DNA of 64,000 nt, from contig NZ_JAGQCU010000005.1 in NCBI RefSeq assembly GCF_024346355.1, forward strand, positions 104,148 through 168,147, read 5' to 3'. The notes under the pieces were generated by a model. It made no database searches. It saw only the letters and a list, made by a program, of their open reading frames with translations, and was not told the origin of the DNA. A program made the position numbers and the translations under genes. This stretch comes from Cyanobium sp. ATX 6A2. Its GTDB lineage: Bacteria; Cyanobacteriota; Cyanobacteriia; PCC-6307; Cyanobiaceae. Positions 35,193 to 44,571 of the stretch are shown one piece after another (the first letter of the stretch is position 1; each line of letters begins with the position of its first letter).

Positions 35193-35283
35193 CCCGCGTG
35201 AGCCATCGGTGAGGTCAGGGGGCTCGACACGCCCCGCGTGGGTACTAGCACTGACACGGGGGCAGCGGCGCAGTGCCCAGCCC

Positions 35284-36882
35284 TCAGGCGGATGCGACGG
35301 ACAGACGGCGGGCACCGAAGCGCTCCACCAGCAACGCTTCCAGCACATCCGGGAGGTCGCTCAGCGGCACGCCCTTGTGGTGCAGTTCGGCGAGCTTTGG
35401 GTCGGCGTCCATCGAACCGCCCAGAAAGATCTTGGCCGCTTCCACCATCGCCCCGTCCTTGCGGGCCTTGGCCCCCATCAGCCCGATCTGGCCCATGTAG
35501 GGCTGGCCGCAGGCGTTGGGGCAGCCGGTCCAGTGCATGCGCACGGCATGGGGCAGTTCGACCCGCCGCTCCAACTCCTCCAGCACCGCCTGGGCGGTGC
35601 CCTTGGTGGAGATCAGGGCGAAACTGCAGTAGGCGCTGCCGGTGCAGCTCACCGCTTCCGCCTGCAGGGGAGAGGGATCGGGCCGGAAGCGCTTCAGCAG
35701 GGGCTCCGCCAGCAGGGCCTCCACCCGGTCGGCCGGCACGTTCACGATCAGGGCGTTCTGGGCCTCGGTGAGGCGCAGCTCGCCGCTGCCGTGGATGCGG
35801 GCCAGGCGCGCCAGCTCCAGCATCGCGGCCACATCGAGGCGCCCCATCGGCACGTGCAGTCCCAGCCAGTGCAACCCGTCCTGCTTCTGGGGCTGCACGC
35901 CGAGGCCGTCGCGGGGGGCACGGCTCACCAGGTGGCTGCCGTCGTGGGGGCAGGCTTCGGCCGGAACGCCCCCCTGGTCCACCCCGACCTCTGCCGCCAG
36001 GTCGGCCCAGGTGTCCAGCACCGCAAGGCGGTACGCCTCCAGGCCGAGCTGATCAATCAGATACATCAGCCGGCTCTTGGTGCGCTGCTGGCGGTTGCCG
36101 TGACGCGCGTAGTGGCGCAGCACCGCCAGGGTGAAGGCGGGCAGCTGCCCGGCCTGCAGCCACAGGCCCAGGGGAATGGCCAGCTCGTTGCGCTGGGCGG
36201 AGAAGAATCCGCCCACCATCACCGTGAACCCCAGCTCGCCCTCGCGCAGCGCCGGCAGGAAAGCGAGATCGTTGTGCAGCAGAAAGCTGTCGGGGGCCCC
36301 GCCCACGGCCACGTTGAACTTGCGCGGCAGGTTGCGGGGGCCATCGGCCGCCAGCAGCCGCGCCTGGATCGCCTCCACCAGCGGCCGGGTGTCGACGAAC
36401 TCCTCCGGATCGATACCGGCCAGGGGGTTGCCGGTGATGTTGCGGGGGTTGTCGTGGCCCGACTGACGGCTGGTGAGACCCACCCGCTCCAGCGCCGCCA
36501 TCAGCGGCGCCATGTCCTCCAGCAGCAGGCCTCGCAACTGGATGTTCTGGCGGGTGGTGATGTCGGCGCTGCCGTGTTCGCCGCAGCGATCCACGGCTTC
36601 GGCCAGCACCTCCAGCTGCTCGGCGCTGATCACGCCATTCGGCAACCGCAGCCGCACCATGAACCTGCCCGGCGTCACGGGGCGGAAGAAGATTCCCAGC
36701 CACTTCAGCCGGATCGTGAGGGTGGCCTCATCGAGCGCCTCCCAGCCGTCACGCCCGAGCGCCTCAAGGCGGGGGGCCAGTTCCAGGCCGCAGAGCTCGG
36801 CCTTGGCCTGCTCGATCTTGCTGAGCGGGGGATGGGCACCCACAGGGGGCCTGGCGGCCGAAGAGGGCGAAGGACTGATCAT
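35284..36882 (-). CDS. nirA: Ferredoxin-nitrite reductase
   Basis: 532 residues from MISPSPSSAA, close to the family size. Cluster ligands are in CTGSAYC and GCPNACG, which bind the 4Fe-4S cluster that bridges to sirohaem; RQNIQLRG is a typical N-terminal block. It reduces nitrite to ammonium with six electrons from ferredoxin in the cytosol. It is divergent from the trpD-like gene and lies between the cobA/cbiX-like pair and the nrt genes. Confidence 0.94.
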   Translation of the reverse strand: MISPSPSSAARPPVGAHPPLSKIEQAKAELCGLELAPRLEALGRDGWEALDEATLTIRLKWLGIFFRPVTPGRFMVRLRLPNGVISAEQLEVLAEAVDRCGEHGSADITTRQNIQLRGLLLEDMAPLMAALERVGLTSRQSGHDNPRNITGNPLAGIDPEEFVDTRPLVEAIQARLLAADGPRNLPRKFNVAVGGAPDSFLLHNDLAFLPALREGELGFTVMVGGFFSAQRNELAIPLGLWLQAGQLPAFTLAVLRHYARHGNRQQRTKSRLMYLIDQLGLEAYRLAVLDTWADLAAEVGVDQGGVPAEACPHDGSHLVSRAPRDGLGVQPQKQDGLHWLGLHVPMGRLDVAAMLELARLARIHGSGELRLTEAQNALIVNVPADRVEALLAEPLLKRFRPDPSPLQAEAVSCTGSAYCSFALISTKGTAQAVLEELERRVELPHAVRMHWTGCPNACGQPYMGQIGLMGAKARKDGAMVEAAKIFLGGSMDADPKLAELHHKGVPLSDLPDVLEALLVERFGARRLSVASA

Positions 36883-37071
36883 GGGGCAGGGCTGCAACGC
36901 GCTGGACAACCTCGGCATGCCCAATGGAGCCCGAGGCTCCGGTTCGGGCCCGAGCCAGCGTCGATGAGAGCTACGCAGCCGGGAGCAGGAGTGGTGGAGG
37001 GGTGGCGCCTGGTACAGCTGCGCCGGCCCCGATGATCGAGGTCCCCCTCCGCTGGGGGCGAGGCAGATTGT

Positions 37072-38211
37072 GTGCCGAAGTGCCGCCTTTCCGTGTCGCA
37101 ACCGCTACCGACAACTCCATTGACACCGGATGCAGCCGATGGAGCCGCGGGCGAAGCGCGGCGTCTCCATCGGCTGCAGGCCCTCGGAGTGGATCGGGCC
37201 GGCTTCCGTGAGCTGATCGGCAAGGTGGGCAGCGGCGAGCACACCAGCACCGGCCTCAGCCGCGCCGAGGCCGAGCACGCTATGGATCTGATGCTGGAGG
37301 GCCGGGTCAGCGACGCCCAGATGGGGGCGTTTCTGATTGCCCACCGCATCCGCCGGCCGCTGCCCATCGAGCTGGCCGGCATGCTCGACAGTTACCGCCG
37401 TCATGGTCCGGTGCTGGAAACGCCGGGCCGTCAGGCCCTCTGCTTCGGCGTGCCCTACGACGGCCGCAGCCGCACCTCACCGATGCTGCCGCTCACCGCC
37501 CTGATGCTGGCCAGCGCCGGTCTGCCCGTGGTGCTGCATGGCGGCGATCCGATGCCGGTGAAATTCGGTGTCGCCCTGGCAGAGCTGTTCGCGGCCATCG
37601 GCATCGACTGGCGAGGCCAGCCGCTGGCGGCGCTGCAGCAGTGTCTGCACCAGCACAACCTGGTGCTCACCCATCAACCGGATCATTTCCCGGCCGCGGA
37701 ACGGCTCCTGCCGGCACGGGACGAGATCGGCAAACGGCCCCCTGTGGCCAGCCTGGAACTGCTCTGGACCCCCCACCGCGGCGACCACCTGCTGGTGAGC
37801 GGGTTCGTGCATCCGCCCACCGAAAAGCGGGCCTGGGACGCTCTCACCACCGCCGGCGAAACCAACGTGCTCACCGTCAAGGGCCTGGAGGGCTCCACCG
37901 ATCTGCCCACAAGCCGGGCGGGCATCACCGCACGGCTGCGGGGGGAGGCGGTGGAGCGGATCCTGCTGCACCCCCGTGACCACGGCCTCCACGGCGAGGA
38001 AACGCCCTGGCAGAGCCTGGAAACCTGGCAGCACGACGCCCTGGCCGCCCTTCGGGGTGAGGGCCCCCTGGGCCAGGCCCTGCTCTGGAACCTGGGCGCT
38101 TGTCTGTGGCTGGCCGATCAGTTCGACTCCCTGGAGAACGCTCTGGAGCAGGCCCGCGCGCTGCTGGCCGCGCGCTGTGGCGAACGCCTGCGCCAGACCC
38201 TGGCGCGCTGA
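37072..38211 (+). CDS. Anthranilate phosphoribosyltransferase-family protein (not necessarily TrpD)
   Basis: 379 residues with TrpD-like fold blocks (GLSRAEAEHAMDLMLEG, SDAQMGAFLIAHRI). The usual PRPP-binding glycine loop GTGGD is replaced by FGVPYDGRSRTSP, so it is a YbiB-like paralogue and tryptophan synthesis should not be assumed. Genes of this type are seen next to nitrogen-assimilation genes in picocyanobacteria (my recollection). The GTG start at 37072 is the likely one; no trp genes are nearby. Confidence 0.72.
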   Translation: MPKCRLSVSQPLPTTPLTPDAADGAAGEARRLHRLQALGVDRAGFRELIGKVGSGEHTSTGLSRAEAEHAMDLMLEGRVSDAQMGAFLIAHRIRRPLPIELAGMLDSYRRHGPVLETPGRQALCFGVPYDGRSRTSPMLPLTALMLASAGLPVVLHGGDPMPVKFGVALAELFAAIGIDWRGQPLAALQQCLHQHNLVLTHQPDHFPAAERLLPARDEIGKRPPVASLELLWTPHRGDHLLVSGFVHPPTEKRAWDALTTAGETNVLTVKGLEGSTDLPTSRAGITARLRGEAVERILLHPRDHGLHGEETPWQSLETWQHDALAALRGEGPLGQALLWNLGACLWLADQFDSLENALEQARALLAARCGERLRQTLAR

Positions 38212-38247
38212 AAGGCGGTCACCGCTTGCGCACCAAACAGGGGATCG

Positions 38248-38261
38248 GTAACAACAGCAAC
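38248..38261. promoter_or_regulatory. Weak NtcA-like site upstream of nrtA
   Basis: GTAACAACAGCAAC differs from GTA-N8-TAC by one base and lies 147 bases before nrtA in a 196-base intergenic region without a gene. No TA-N3-T element follows at 22 bases, so it is much weaker than the urtA example. A similar GTAACAA-starting string occurs before the ATP-grasp cluster at 27959-27972. Confidence 0.3.
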
Positions 38262-38407
38262 CCTGCGCCAGGGGGCTGGTGTGTTGACCTGATTTGGTCG
38301 GTCAGCATGGAGCGCCGACCACAGATTCAGACCGGTTCGGTGCGCTTCGTTGTGGAGCCCGTCCGGAGTGCACTATCTCGCCACTCCGGCATCCATTGCG
38401 AAGTCCA

Positions 38408-39715
38408 ATGTCCAATCTTTCCCGTCGTCGCTTTCTGCTCACCGCCGCCGGCAGTGCGGCCGGTGCCATCTGGCTGAGTGCCTGTGGCGGCCAGAAAACC
38501 ACCTCCGAGGCGCCGGCCACCGGCGGTGGTGACGGTCCTGAAGTAGGCAGCGCCACCCTGGGCTTCATCGCCCTCACCGATGCCTCGCCGCTGATCATCG
38601 CCAAGGAGAAGGGCTTCTTCGCCAAGCACGGCATGCCCGACGTGAAGGTGGTGAAGCAGACCTCCTGGGCCGGCACCCGCGACAACCTGGAACTGGGCAG
38701 TGATCGCGGCGGCATCGACGGGGCCCACATCCTCACGCCGATGCCCTATCTGCTCACCACGGGCTCGATCACCAAGAGCCAGAAGCCGCTGCCGATGTAC
38801 ATCCTGGCCCGGCTCAACGTCAACGGCCAGGGACTATCGCTCTCCAACGAATTCCTGGCCGAGAAGGTCACCATCAAGGACCCGAAGATCAAGGCGATCG
38901 CCGACAGGAAAAAAGCCGGTGGCAAGCTGCTCAAGGCGGCGATGACCTTCCCAGGCGGCACCCACGATCTGTGGATGCGCTACTGGCTGGCGGCCAACGG
39001 CGTGAACCCCGTCACCGAGGCCGACCTGGTGGTGGTGCCGCCGGCCCAGATGGTGGCCAACATGCAGACCGGCACCATGGACACCTTCTGCGTGGGTGAG
39101 CCCTGGAACCAGCGCCTGGTGAACCAGAAGCTCGGGTACACCGGAGCCATCACCGGTGAGCTATGGAAGGATCACCCCGAGAAGGCCTTCTCGATCCGGG
39201 CCGACTGGGTGGACAAGAACCCGAAGGCCACACAAGCACTGCTGATGGCGGTGCAGGAGGCCCAGATCTGGTGCCAGGACCCCGCGAATCTCGACGAGCT
39301 CTGCGAGATCACCTCGAAGGACAGGTATTTCAAGACCAGCGTGGCTGACATCAAGCCGCGTCTGGCGGGCACATTCGACTTCGGCGACGGCCGCAGCGTG
39401 ACCGATTCGCCCCTGCGCATGCATTTCTGGAAGGACACCGACTCCTACTCCTTCCCCTACAAGAGCCACGACCTCTGGTTCCTCACCGAGGACATCCGTT
39501 GGGGCTACCTGCCTCAGGACACCGACACCAAGGCCCTGATCGAGAAGGTGAACCGCTCCGACCTCTGGAAGGAGGCCGCGATCGCGATCGGCCAGGAGAA
39601 AGCTATTCCCGCCAGCGATTCGCGCGGCAAGGAAACATTCTTCGACGGCGTGGTGTTCGATCCGGAGGATCCCCAGGCCTACCTGGCCGGCCTGACCATC
39701 AAGGCCCTCAAGTGA
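38408..39715 (+). CDS. nrtA: Nitrate ABC transporter substrate-binding lipoprotein NrtA
   Basis: 435 residues. The N-terminus has twin arginines (SRRRFLL) and a lipobox LSAC with Cys at residue 26, so export is probably by Tat with lipid anchoring. GFIALTDASPLIIAKEKGFFAKHG and the GTHDLWMRYWLAANG block are NrtA-specific. It binds nitrate and nitrite at the outer face of the plasma membrane. First gene of nrtABCD. Confidence 0.93.
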   Translation: MSNLSRRRFLLTAAGSAAGAIWLSACGGQKTTSEAPATGGGDGPEVGSATLGFIALTDASPLIIAKEKGFFAKHGMPDVKVVKQTSWAGTRDNLELGSDRGGIDGAHILTPMPYLLTTGSITKSQKPLPMYILARLNVNGQGLSLSNEFLAEKVTIKDPKIKAIADRKKAGGKLLKAAMTFPGGTHDLWMRYWLAANGVNPVTEADLVVVPPAQMVANMQTGTMDTFCVGEPWNQRLVNQKLGYTGAITGELWKDHPEKAFSIRADWVDKNPKATQALLMAVQEAQIWCQDPANLDELCEITSKDRYFKTSVADIKPRLAGTFDFGDGRSVTDSPLRMHFWKDTDSYSFPYKSHDLWFLTEDIRWGYLPQDTDTKALIEKVNRSDLWKEAAIAIGQEKAIPASDSRGKETFFDGVVFDPEDPQAYLAGLTIKALK

Positions 39716-39788
39716 CCCTGCCCGAGCTGAACGCTCCAACACCCGGGCGCTGCCCCAGCCGCGCTTGTCCTGACTCCATCCAGCCTCG

Positions 39789-40622
39789 ATGACCACCCTC
39801 AGCCCCCCGCGCCGGCGGCAAGCCGGCCTCCTGCGCCTGCCCGCCCTCAGGCAGACGCTCCCCTACATCCTCTGCATCGGCGCCTTCCTGGTGACCTGGC
39901 AGATCCTCTCGGCCCTGCTCGGGACGGCTCGCCTGCCAGGTCCCGTCAACGTGATCGTGGACACCTGGGACCCCTACATCAGCCAACCCTTCTTTGATGA
40001 AGGCGGCACCAGCAAGGGCCTGGGCTGGCAGATCCTGATCTCGCTGCAGCGGGTGGCCATGGGCTATGGCCTGGCGGCCGTCGTGGGCATCTCCATCGGC
40101 GGCCTGCTGGGTCTCAACCGCTTCTTCGGCAAGGGCTTCGACCCGGTGGTGCAGGTGCTGCGCACGGTGCCGCCGCTGGCCTGGTTTCCGATCTCGCTGA
40201 TGGTGTTTCAGGACGCCAACACCTCGGCGATCTTCGTGATCTTCATCACCGCCATCTGGCCGATCATCATCAACACGGCGGTGGGCATCCAGGAGATTCC
40301 CCAGGACTACACCAATGTGGCCCGAGTGCTGCGCCTCAGCAAGCGGGCCTACATCCGCAACATCGTGATTCCGGCCACGGTGCCCTATGTGTTCACCGGG
40401 CTGCGCATCGCGGTGGGGCTGGCCTGGCTGGCGATCGTGGCCGCCGAGATGCTCAAGGCCGACGGCGGCATCGGCTACTTCATCTGGGATGCCTACAACG
40501 CCGGCGGCGACTCCAGCTCCAGCCAGATCATCCTGGCCATCCTCTATGTGGGCGTGGTGGGTCTTCTGCTCGACAGGCTGGTGGCCTGGGTGGGTCGCAA
40601 CGTGAGCCGGGGGGAGAACTGA
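39789..40622 (+). CDS. nrtB: Nitrate ABC transporter permease NrtB
   Basis: 277 residues with five to six membrane helices and the EAA-like loop [20 protein letters not shown] that contacts the ATPases. It forms the channel of the NrtABCD transporter. It lies 73 bases after nrtA, and nrtC starts one base after its stop region. Confidence 0.93.
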   Translation: MTTLSPPRRRQAGLLRLPALRQTLPYILCIGAFLVTWQILSALLGTARLPGPVNVIVDTWDPYISQPFFDEGGTSKGLGWQILISLQRVAMGYGLAAVVGISIGGLLGLNRFFGKGFDPVVQVLRTVPPLAWFPISLMVFQDANTSAIFVIFITAIWPIIINTAVGIQEIPQDYTNVARVLRLSKRAYIRNIVIPATVPYVFTGLRIAVGLAWLAIVAAEMLKADGGIGYFIWDAYNAGGDSSSSQIILAILYVGVVGLLLDRLVAWVGRNVSRGEN

Positions 40623-40623
40623 G

Positions 40624-41445
40624 ATGGCCACCGGACTGCTCACGGTGGATGCCGTCACCCAGACCTTCCCCCTCGACGGGGGTGGGCGCTATGTGGCCCT
40701 GCAGGGGGTGAATCTCGACGTCCGCGCCGGGGAGTTCATCACGCTGATCGGTCACTCGGGCTGCGGCAAGAGCACCCTGCTCAACCTGATGGCGGGCCTC
40801 AGCCAGGCCACGGAGGGAGGCATCCTGATGCATGGCCGTCAGGTCACCGATCCGGGGCCCGACCGGATGGTGGTGTTCCAGAACTACTCGCTGCTGCCCT
40901 GGCTCACGGTGCGCCAGAACATCGCCCTGGCGGTGAACACCGTCTATCCCCAGCTCGCGCCCCAGGAACGGCGCGAAATCGTGGAGCGCAACATCCAGCT
41001 GGTGACCCTCACGGCCGCCGCCGGCAAGTTTCCGGCGGAACTCTCTGGCGGCATGAAGCAGCGGGTGGCGATCGCCCGGGCCCTGGCAATCCGGCCCAAG
41101 TTGCTGCTGCTCGATGAACCCTTCGGGGCGCTGGATGCTCTCACCCGCGGCAACCTGCAGCAGCAGCTGATGCAGATCTGCCAGGAATCGGAGCTCACCG
41201 CCGTGATGGTGACCCACGACGTGGATGAGGCGCTCCTGCTCTCCGACCGGGTGGTGTGTCTGCGCAACGGTCCGGCGGCCGGCATCGGCCGCATCGTGGA
41301 GGTGCCCATCCCCCGCCCCCGCGACCGGCTCACGGTGATGGAGCACCCCGATTACTACCACCTGCGAGCTGAGCTGATCCACTTCCTGCAGGAGCAGCGC
41401 CGGCTGAAACAGGCCGCCCGCCACGCACCCCGAGCCGCCGCCTGA
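40624..41445 (+). CDS. nrtC: Nitrate ABC transporter ATPase NrtC, short form without regulatory domain
   Basis: 273 residues: Walker A GHSGCGKST, signature LSGGMKQR, Walker B LLLLDEP. In the best-studied freshwater NrtC a second NrtA-like domain of about 380 residues follows the ATPase and mediates ammonium inhibition of transport. That domain is entirely absent here, with nrtD following after 19 bases. It could instead be called a second NrtD-like subunit. Confidence 0.88.
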   Translation: MATGLLTVDAVTQTFPLDGGGRYVALQGVNLDVRAGEFITLIGHSGCGKSTLLNLMAGLSQATEGGILMHGRQVTDPGPDRMVVFQNYSLLPWLTVRQNIALAVNTVYPQLAPQERREIVERNIQLVTLTAAAGKFPAELSGGMKQRVAIARALAIRPKLLLLDEPFGALDALTRGNLQQQLMQICQESELTAVMVTHDVDEALLLSDRVVCLRNGPAAGIGRIVEVPIPRPRDRLTVMEHPDYYHLRAELIHFLQEQRRLKQAARHAPRAAA

Positions 41446-41464
41446 TCCCATTGCGTCAGCACCG

Positions 41465-42325
41465 ATGACCGCCACCGCACCCTTCAGCTCCGCAGCATCC
41501 AGCTCCACCGTGACCAGCTCCACCACCGCCGGCAGCGCCAGCGCCTTTCTGGAATTCCGGGGGGTGGGCCAGGTGTTCCAGACCCGCCGCGGCCCCTTCG
41601 AAGCCCTGCGCGACATCAACCTGCAGGTGCAGCAGGGGGAATTCCTGTGCGTGATCGGCCACTCCGGCTGCGGCAAGAGCACCCTGCTGAACATGGTGTC
41701 GGGCTTCCTGCAGCCCAGCAGCGGCACCGTGACGCTGCACGGCACGCCGATCGAGCGGCCCGGCCCCGATCGCATGGTGGTGTTCCAGAACTACTCGCTG
41801 CTGCCCTGGCTCACGGTGTGGCAGAACGTGGAGATGGCCGTGAAAGCGGCCCGGCCCGAGCTGGATGGGGCCACCCGGCGCGAGGTGGTGGCCCACCATC
41901 TGGACATGGTGGGGCTGATGGAGGCACGCACCAAGCGCCCCGGCCAGATCTCCGGCGGCATGCGCCAGCGGGTGGCGATTGCCCGCGCCCTCGCCGTGTC
42001 ACCGGAGGTGCTGGTGCTCGATGAGCCCTTCGGCGCCCTCGACGCGATCACCAAGGAGGAGCTGCAGGAGGAACTGCTGGCGATCTGGGAGGAACAGAAA
42101 CCCACCGTGCTGATGATCACCCACGACATCGACGAGGCCCTGTTCCTGGCCGATCGGATCGTGATGATGACCAACGGGCCTTCGGCCACGCTCGGGGAGA
42201 TTCTGGAGGTGCCGTTCGAGCGGCCCCGCAACTACGAGGCCATCCAGGACGACCCCCGCTACGGCCAGCTGCGCAACCACGCCCTCGACTTCCTCTTCCG
42301 CCGCTACGCCCACGACGTGGACTGA
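41465..42325 (+). CDS. nrtD: Nitrate ABC transporter ATPase NrtD
   Basis: 286 residues: Walker A GHSGCGKST, signature ISGGMRQR, Walker B VLVLDEP. The segment PGPDRMVVFQNYSLLPWLTV is identical in NrtC, showing they are duplicates. The first 20 residues are Ala/Ser/Thr-rich and not conserved. It ends convergent with narB after 15 bases. Confidence 0.92.
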   Translation: MTATAPFSSAASSSTVTSSTTAGSASAFLEFRGVGQVFQTRRGPFEALRDINLQVQQGEFLCVIGHSGCGKSTLLNMVSGFLQPSSGTVTLHGTPIERPGPDRMVVFQNYSLLPWLTVWQNVEMAVKAARPELDGATRREVVAHHLDMVGLMEARTKRPGQISGGMRQRVAIARALAVSPEVLVLDEPFGALDAITKEELQEELLAIWEEQKPTVLMITHDIDEALFLADRIVMMTNGPSATLGEILEVPFERPRNYEAIQDDPRYGQLRNHALDFLFRRYAHDVD

Positions 42326-42340
42326 GTCAGAGCGGCGCCA

Positions 42341-44551
42341 TCAGCTCACCGGCGCCAGCGTCACCGCCGCTCCCTTGAGCTCCGGCTGCCTGGAGATCGG
42401 GCAGCCCAGCTCATGCATCAGTTTGTTGGCCTCGCAGGCCAGCTCCCCCTGAGCGGCGCCCCAGTGCATGGGCAGGAACACCGTGCCGGCACGGATGCGC
42501 TCACTGATCTGCACCTTGGCGGTGATGGCACCGCGGCGGGAGCACACCCGGGCCAGGACCCCATCGGCCAGGGCCGCGCGCGCCGCATCCTCGGGGTGCA
42601 CCTCCAGCAGCGGTTCGGGATACGCCTTGCTCACCCGCGCCACATGGCCCGTGCGGGTCATGGTGTGCCAGTGGCCCAGCACCCGGCCCACGGTGAGCAC
42701 CAGCGGGTAGGAGTCATCAGGGGGCTCGGCCAGGCCCAGGGGCGGATCAGCCCAGAGCCGAGCCTTGCCGGATGGGCTGGGGAAACGGTGCCCCGGGGGT
42801 GCTCCCGGGAAGGACTCGACGCCGCCATAGAGCCGCGCCTGGCCGCCGCCGGGGGCGGTGCCGGCGGGAAAGGGCCACTGCTGGGGGCCGTGCTCGGCCA
42901 GGAGGGCGTGGCTGAGGCCGCTGCTGTCGCACACCCGCCCGGCGGTGAGGGCCACGAATTCGGTGTACACCTCTGCGGCTGAGCCGTAGCTGAACTGCTC
43001 GGTGAAACCCAGGCGACGCCCCAGCTCCGCGAAGATCGCCCAGTCGGGCCGGGCCTCGCCGGGAGGCTGGCGGAAGGCGCAGCAGAGGGTGACCCGGCGC
43101 TCGGAGTTCACCATCACCCCGTCCTTCTCGCTCCACTGGGCCGCCGGCAGCACCAGGTGAGCCACCGCCTCGGTTTCGGTGCCGGCGTAGGGCTCACTCA
43201 GCACCACCAGGGGACACCGGGCCACCGCCGCCCGCACGCGATCGAGGCTGGGCAGGCTCACCAGCGGATTGGTGGCCGCCACCCACCAGAGGTCAAGCTC
43301 CCCGCACTCCATCGCCTCGATCTGCTGCCAGGCCGCCAGGCCGGGCTGGGGGGCGATCGATCCGGGCCCCAGACCCCATTGGCGCTCCAGCTCCGCCCGG
43401 TGCTCGGGATCGGCCACGGCGCGGTAGCCGGGCAGCAGCTGGGCCAGGCCGCCCACTTCGCGGCCGCCCATGGCGTTGGGCTGGCCGGTGAGCGAGAAGG
43501 GGCCGGCCCCCGGCTTGCCGATCTGGCCGCTCGCCAGGTGCAGGTTGCAGATCCCGGCCACGGTGGCGGTGCCCTCGCGGCTCTGGTTCACCCCCATCGA
43601 CCAGAGGCTGAGCACGCCCGCGGCCCCAAGCCACCACTCGGCCAGCTGGCGCAGATCGGCGGCGGCAATGCCGCACACCGCCGCGGCCCGCTCGCAATCC
43701 CAGGCGCGCCAGAGCGTCTCCAGCTCGTCGAAGCCCTCGGTGTGGGCCGCCACGAAGGCGTGACCTACCCCGCCCCGCTCCAGCAGCAGGTGGCCCAGGC
43801 CACAGAGCAGGGCCAGATCGCTGCCCGGCCGGATCGCCAGGTGCAGATCGGCGGCGTCGCTGGTGGCGGTGGCGCGCGGATCCACCACCACCAGGCGCAG
43901 GCCATCGGGCTGTTTGCGCTTGCGCTTGAGCAGGCGCTGAAACAGCACCGGATGGCACTCGGCCGTGTTGGTGCCGATCAGCAGCACCAGATCGGCCAGG
44001 TCGAGGTCGTCGTAGCAGCAGGGGGGGCCGTCGGAGCCGAGGCTGCGCTGGTAGCCCGCCACCGCCGAGCTCATGCACAGGCGGGAATTGCTGTCGAAGT
44101 TGTTGCTGCCCAGGAACCCCTTGAGCAGCTTGTTGGCCAGGTAGTAGTCCTCGCAGAGCATCTGGCCGGAGCCGTAGATGGCCAGGGCCTGGGGCCCCCT
44201 GGTGGCGAGGGTGGCCTGGATGCGCTGCACCAGCAGGCTGAAGGCCCGCTCCCAGCTGATCGGGGTGAACGGCTGGTCGGTGCAGGCGCGCCACAGGGGC
44301 GTGGTGAGCCGGTTGTGGTGCAGGGTCTCGCCCACGGTGGCGCCCTTGACGCACACCTGGCCCAGCGACGAGGGGTGGTGGCGGTCGCCACGGGCGGTCC
44401 ACTGGCCATCGGGCGCGGCCTCGCCAGGGACTGGGGCCAGGTTGTCGGGCGGCTTCAGCTCCAGGCCGCAGCCCACGCCGCAGTAGGGGCACTGGGCCCG
44501 GGCGGCAGCAGGGGCTGGGGCGGCCGGCAGACCAGGGGAATCTTGAGCCAT
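42341..44551 (-). CDS. narB: Assimilatory nitrate reductase, ferredoxin-dependent
   Basis: 736 residues from MAQDSPGLP. The N-terminal 4Fe-4S ligands are in CPYCGVGCGLEL and a later CVKG. The Mo-bisMGD domains follow (YGSGQMLCEDYYLANKL, NSRLCMSSAV with the Cys that ligands Mo). It reduces nitrate to nitrite using ferredoxin. It converges with nrtD and is divergent from narM, which leaves only about 20 bases between the annotated starts. Confidence 0.94.
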   Translation of the reverse strand: MAQDSPGLPAAPAPAAARAQCPYCGVGCGLELKPPDNLAPVPGEAAPDGQWTARGDRHHPSSLGQVCVKGATVGETLHHNRLTTPLWRACTDQPFTPISWERAFSLLVQRIQATLATRGPQALAIYGSGQMLCEDYYLANKLLKGFLGSNNFDSNSRLCMSSAVAGYQRSLGSDGPPCCYDDLDLADLVLLIGTNTAECHPVLFQRLLKRKRKQPDGLRLVVVDPRATATSDAADLHLAIRPGSDLALLCGLGHLLLERGGVGHAFVAAHTEGFDELETLWRAWDCERAAAVCGIAAADLRQLAEWWLGAAGVLSLWSMGVNQSREGTATVAGICNLHLASGQIGKPGAGPFSLTGQPNAMGGREVGGLAQLLPGYRAVADPEHRAELERQWGLGPGSIAPQPGLAAWQQIEAMECGELDLWWVAATNPLVSLPSLDRVRAAVARCPLVVLSEPYAGTETEAVAHLVLPAAQWSEKDGVMVNSERRVTLCCAFRQPPGEARPDWAIFAELGRRLGFTEQFSYGSAAEVYTEFVALTAGRVCDSSGLSHALLAEHGPQQWPFPAGTAPGGGQARLYGGVESFPGAPPGHRFPSPSGKARLWADPPLGLAEPPDDSYPLVLTVGRVLGHWHTMTRTGHVARVSKAYPEPLLEVHPEDAARAALADGVLARVCSRRGAITAKVQISERIRAGTVFLPMHWGAAQGELACEANKLMHELGCPISRQPELKGAAVTLAPVS

Positions 44552-44571
44552 CGCCAGGCCGGGAGGGAAAC

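Noticed and set aside
37002..37015. GTG-N8-TAC as an NtcA site for nirA
   Set aside because: A match of this kind is expected by chance many times in 64 kb and no TA-N3-T element lies 22 bases away in either direction.
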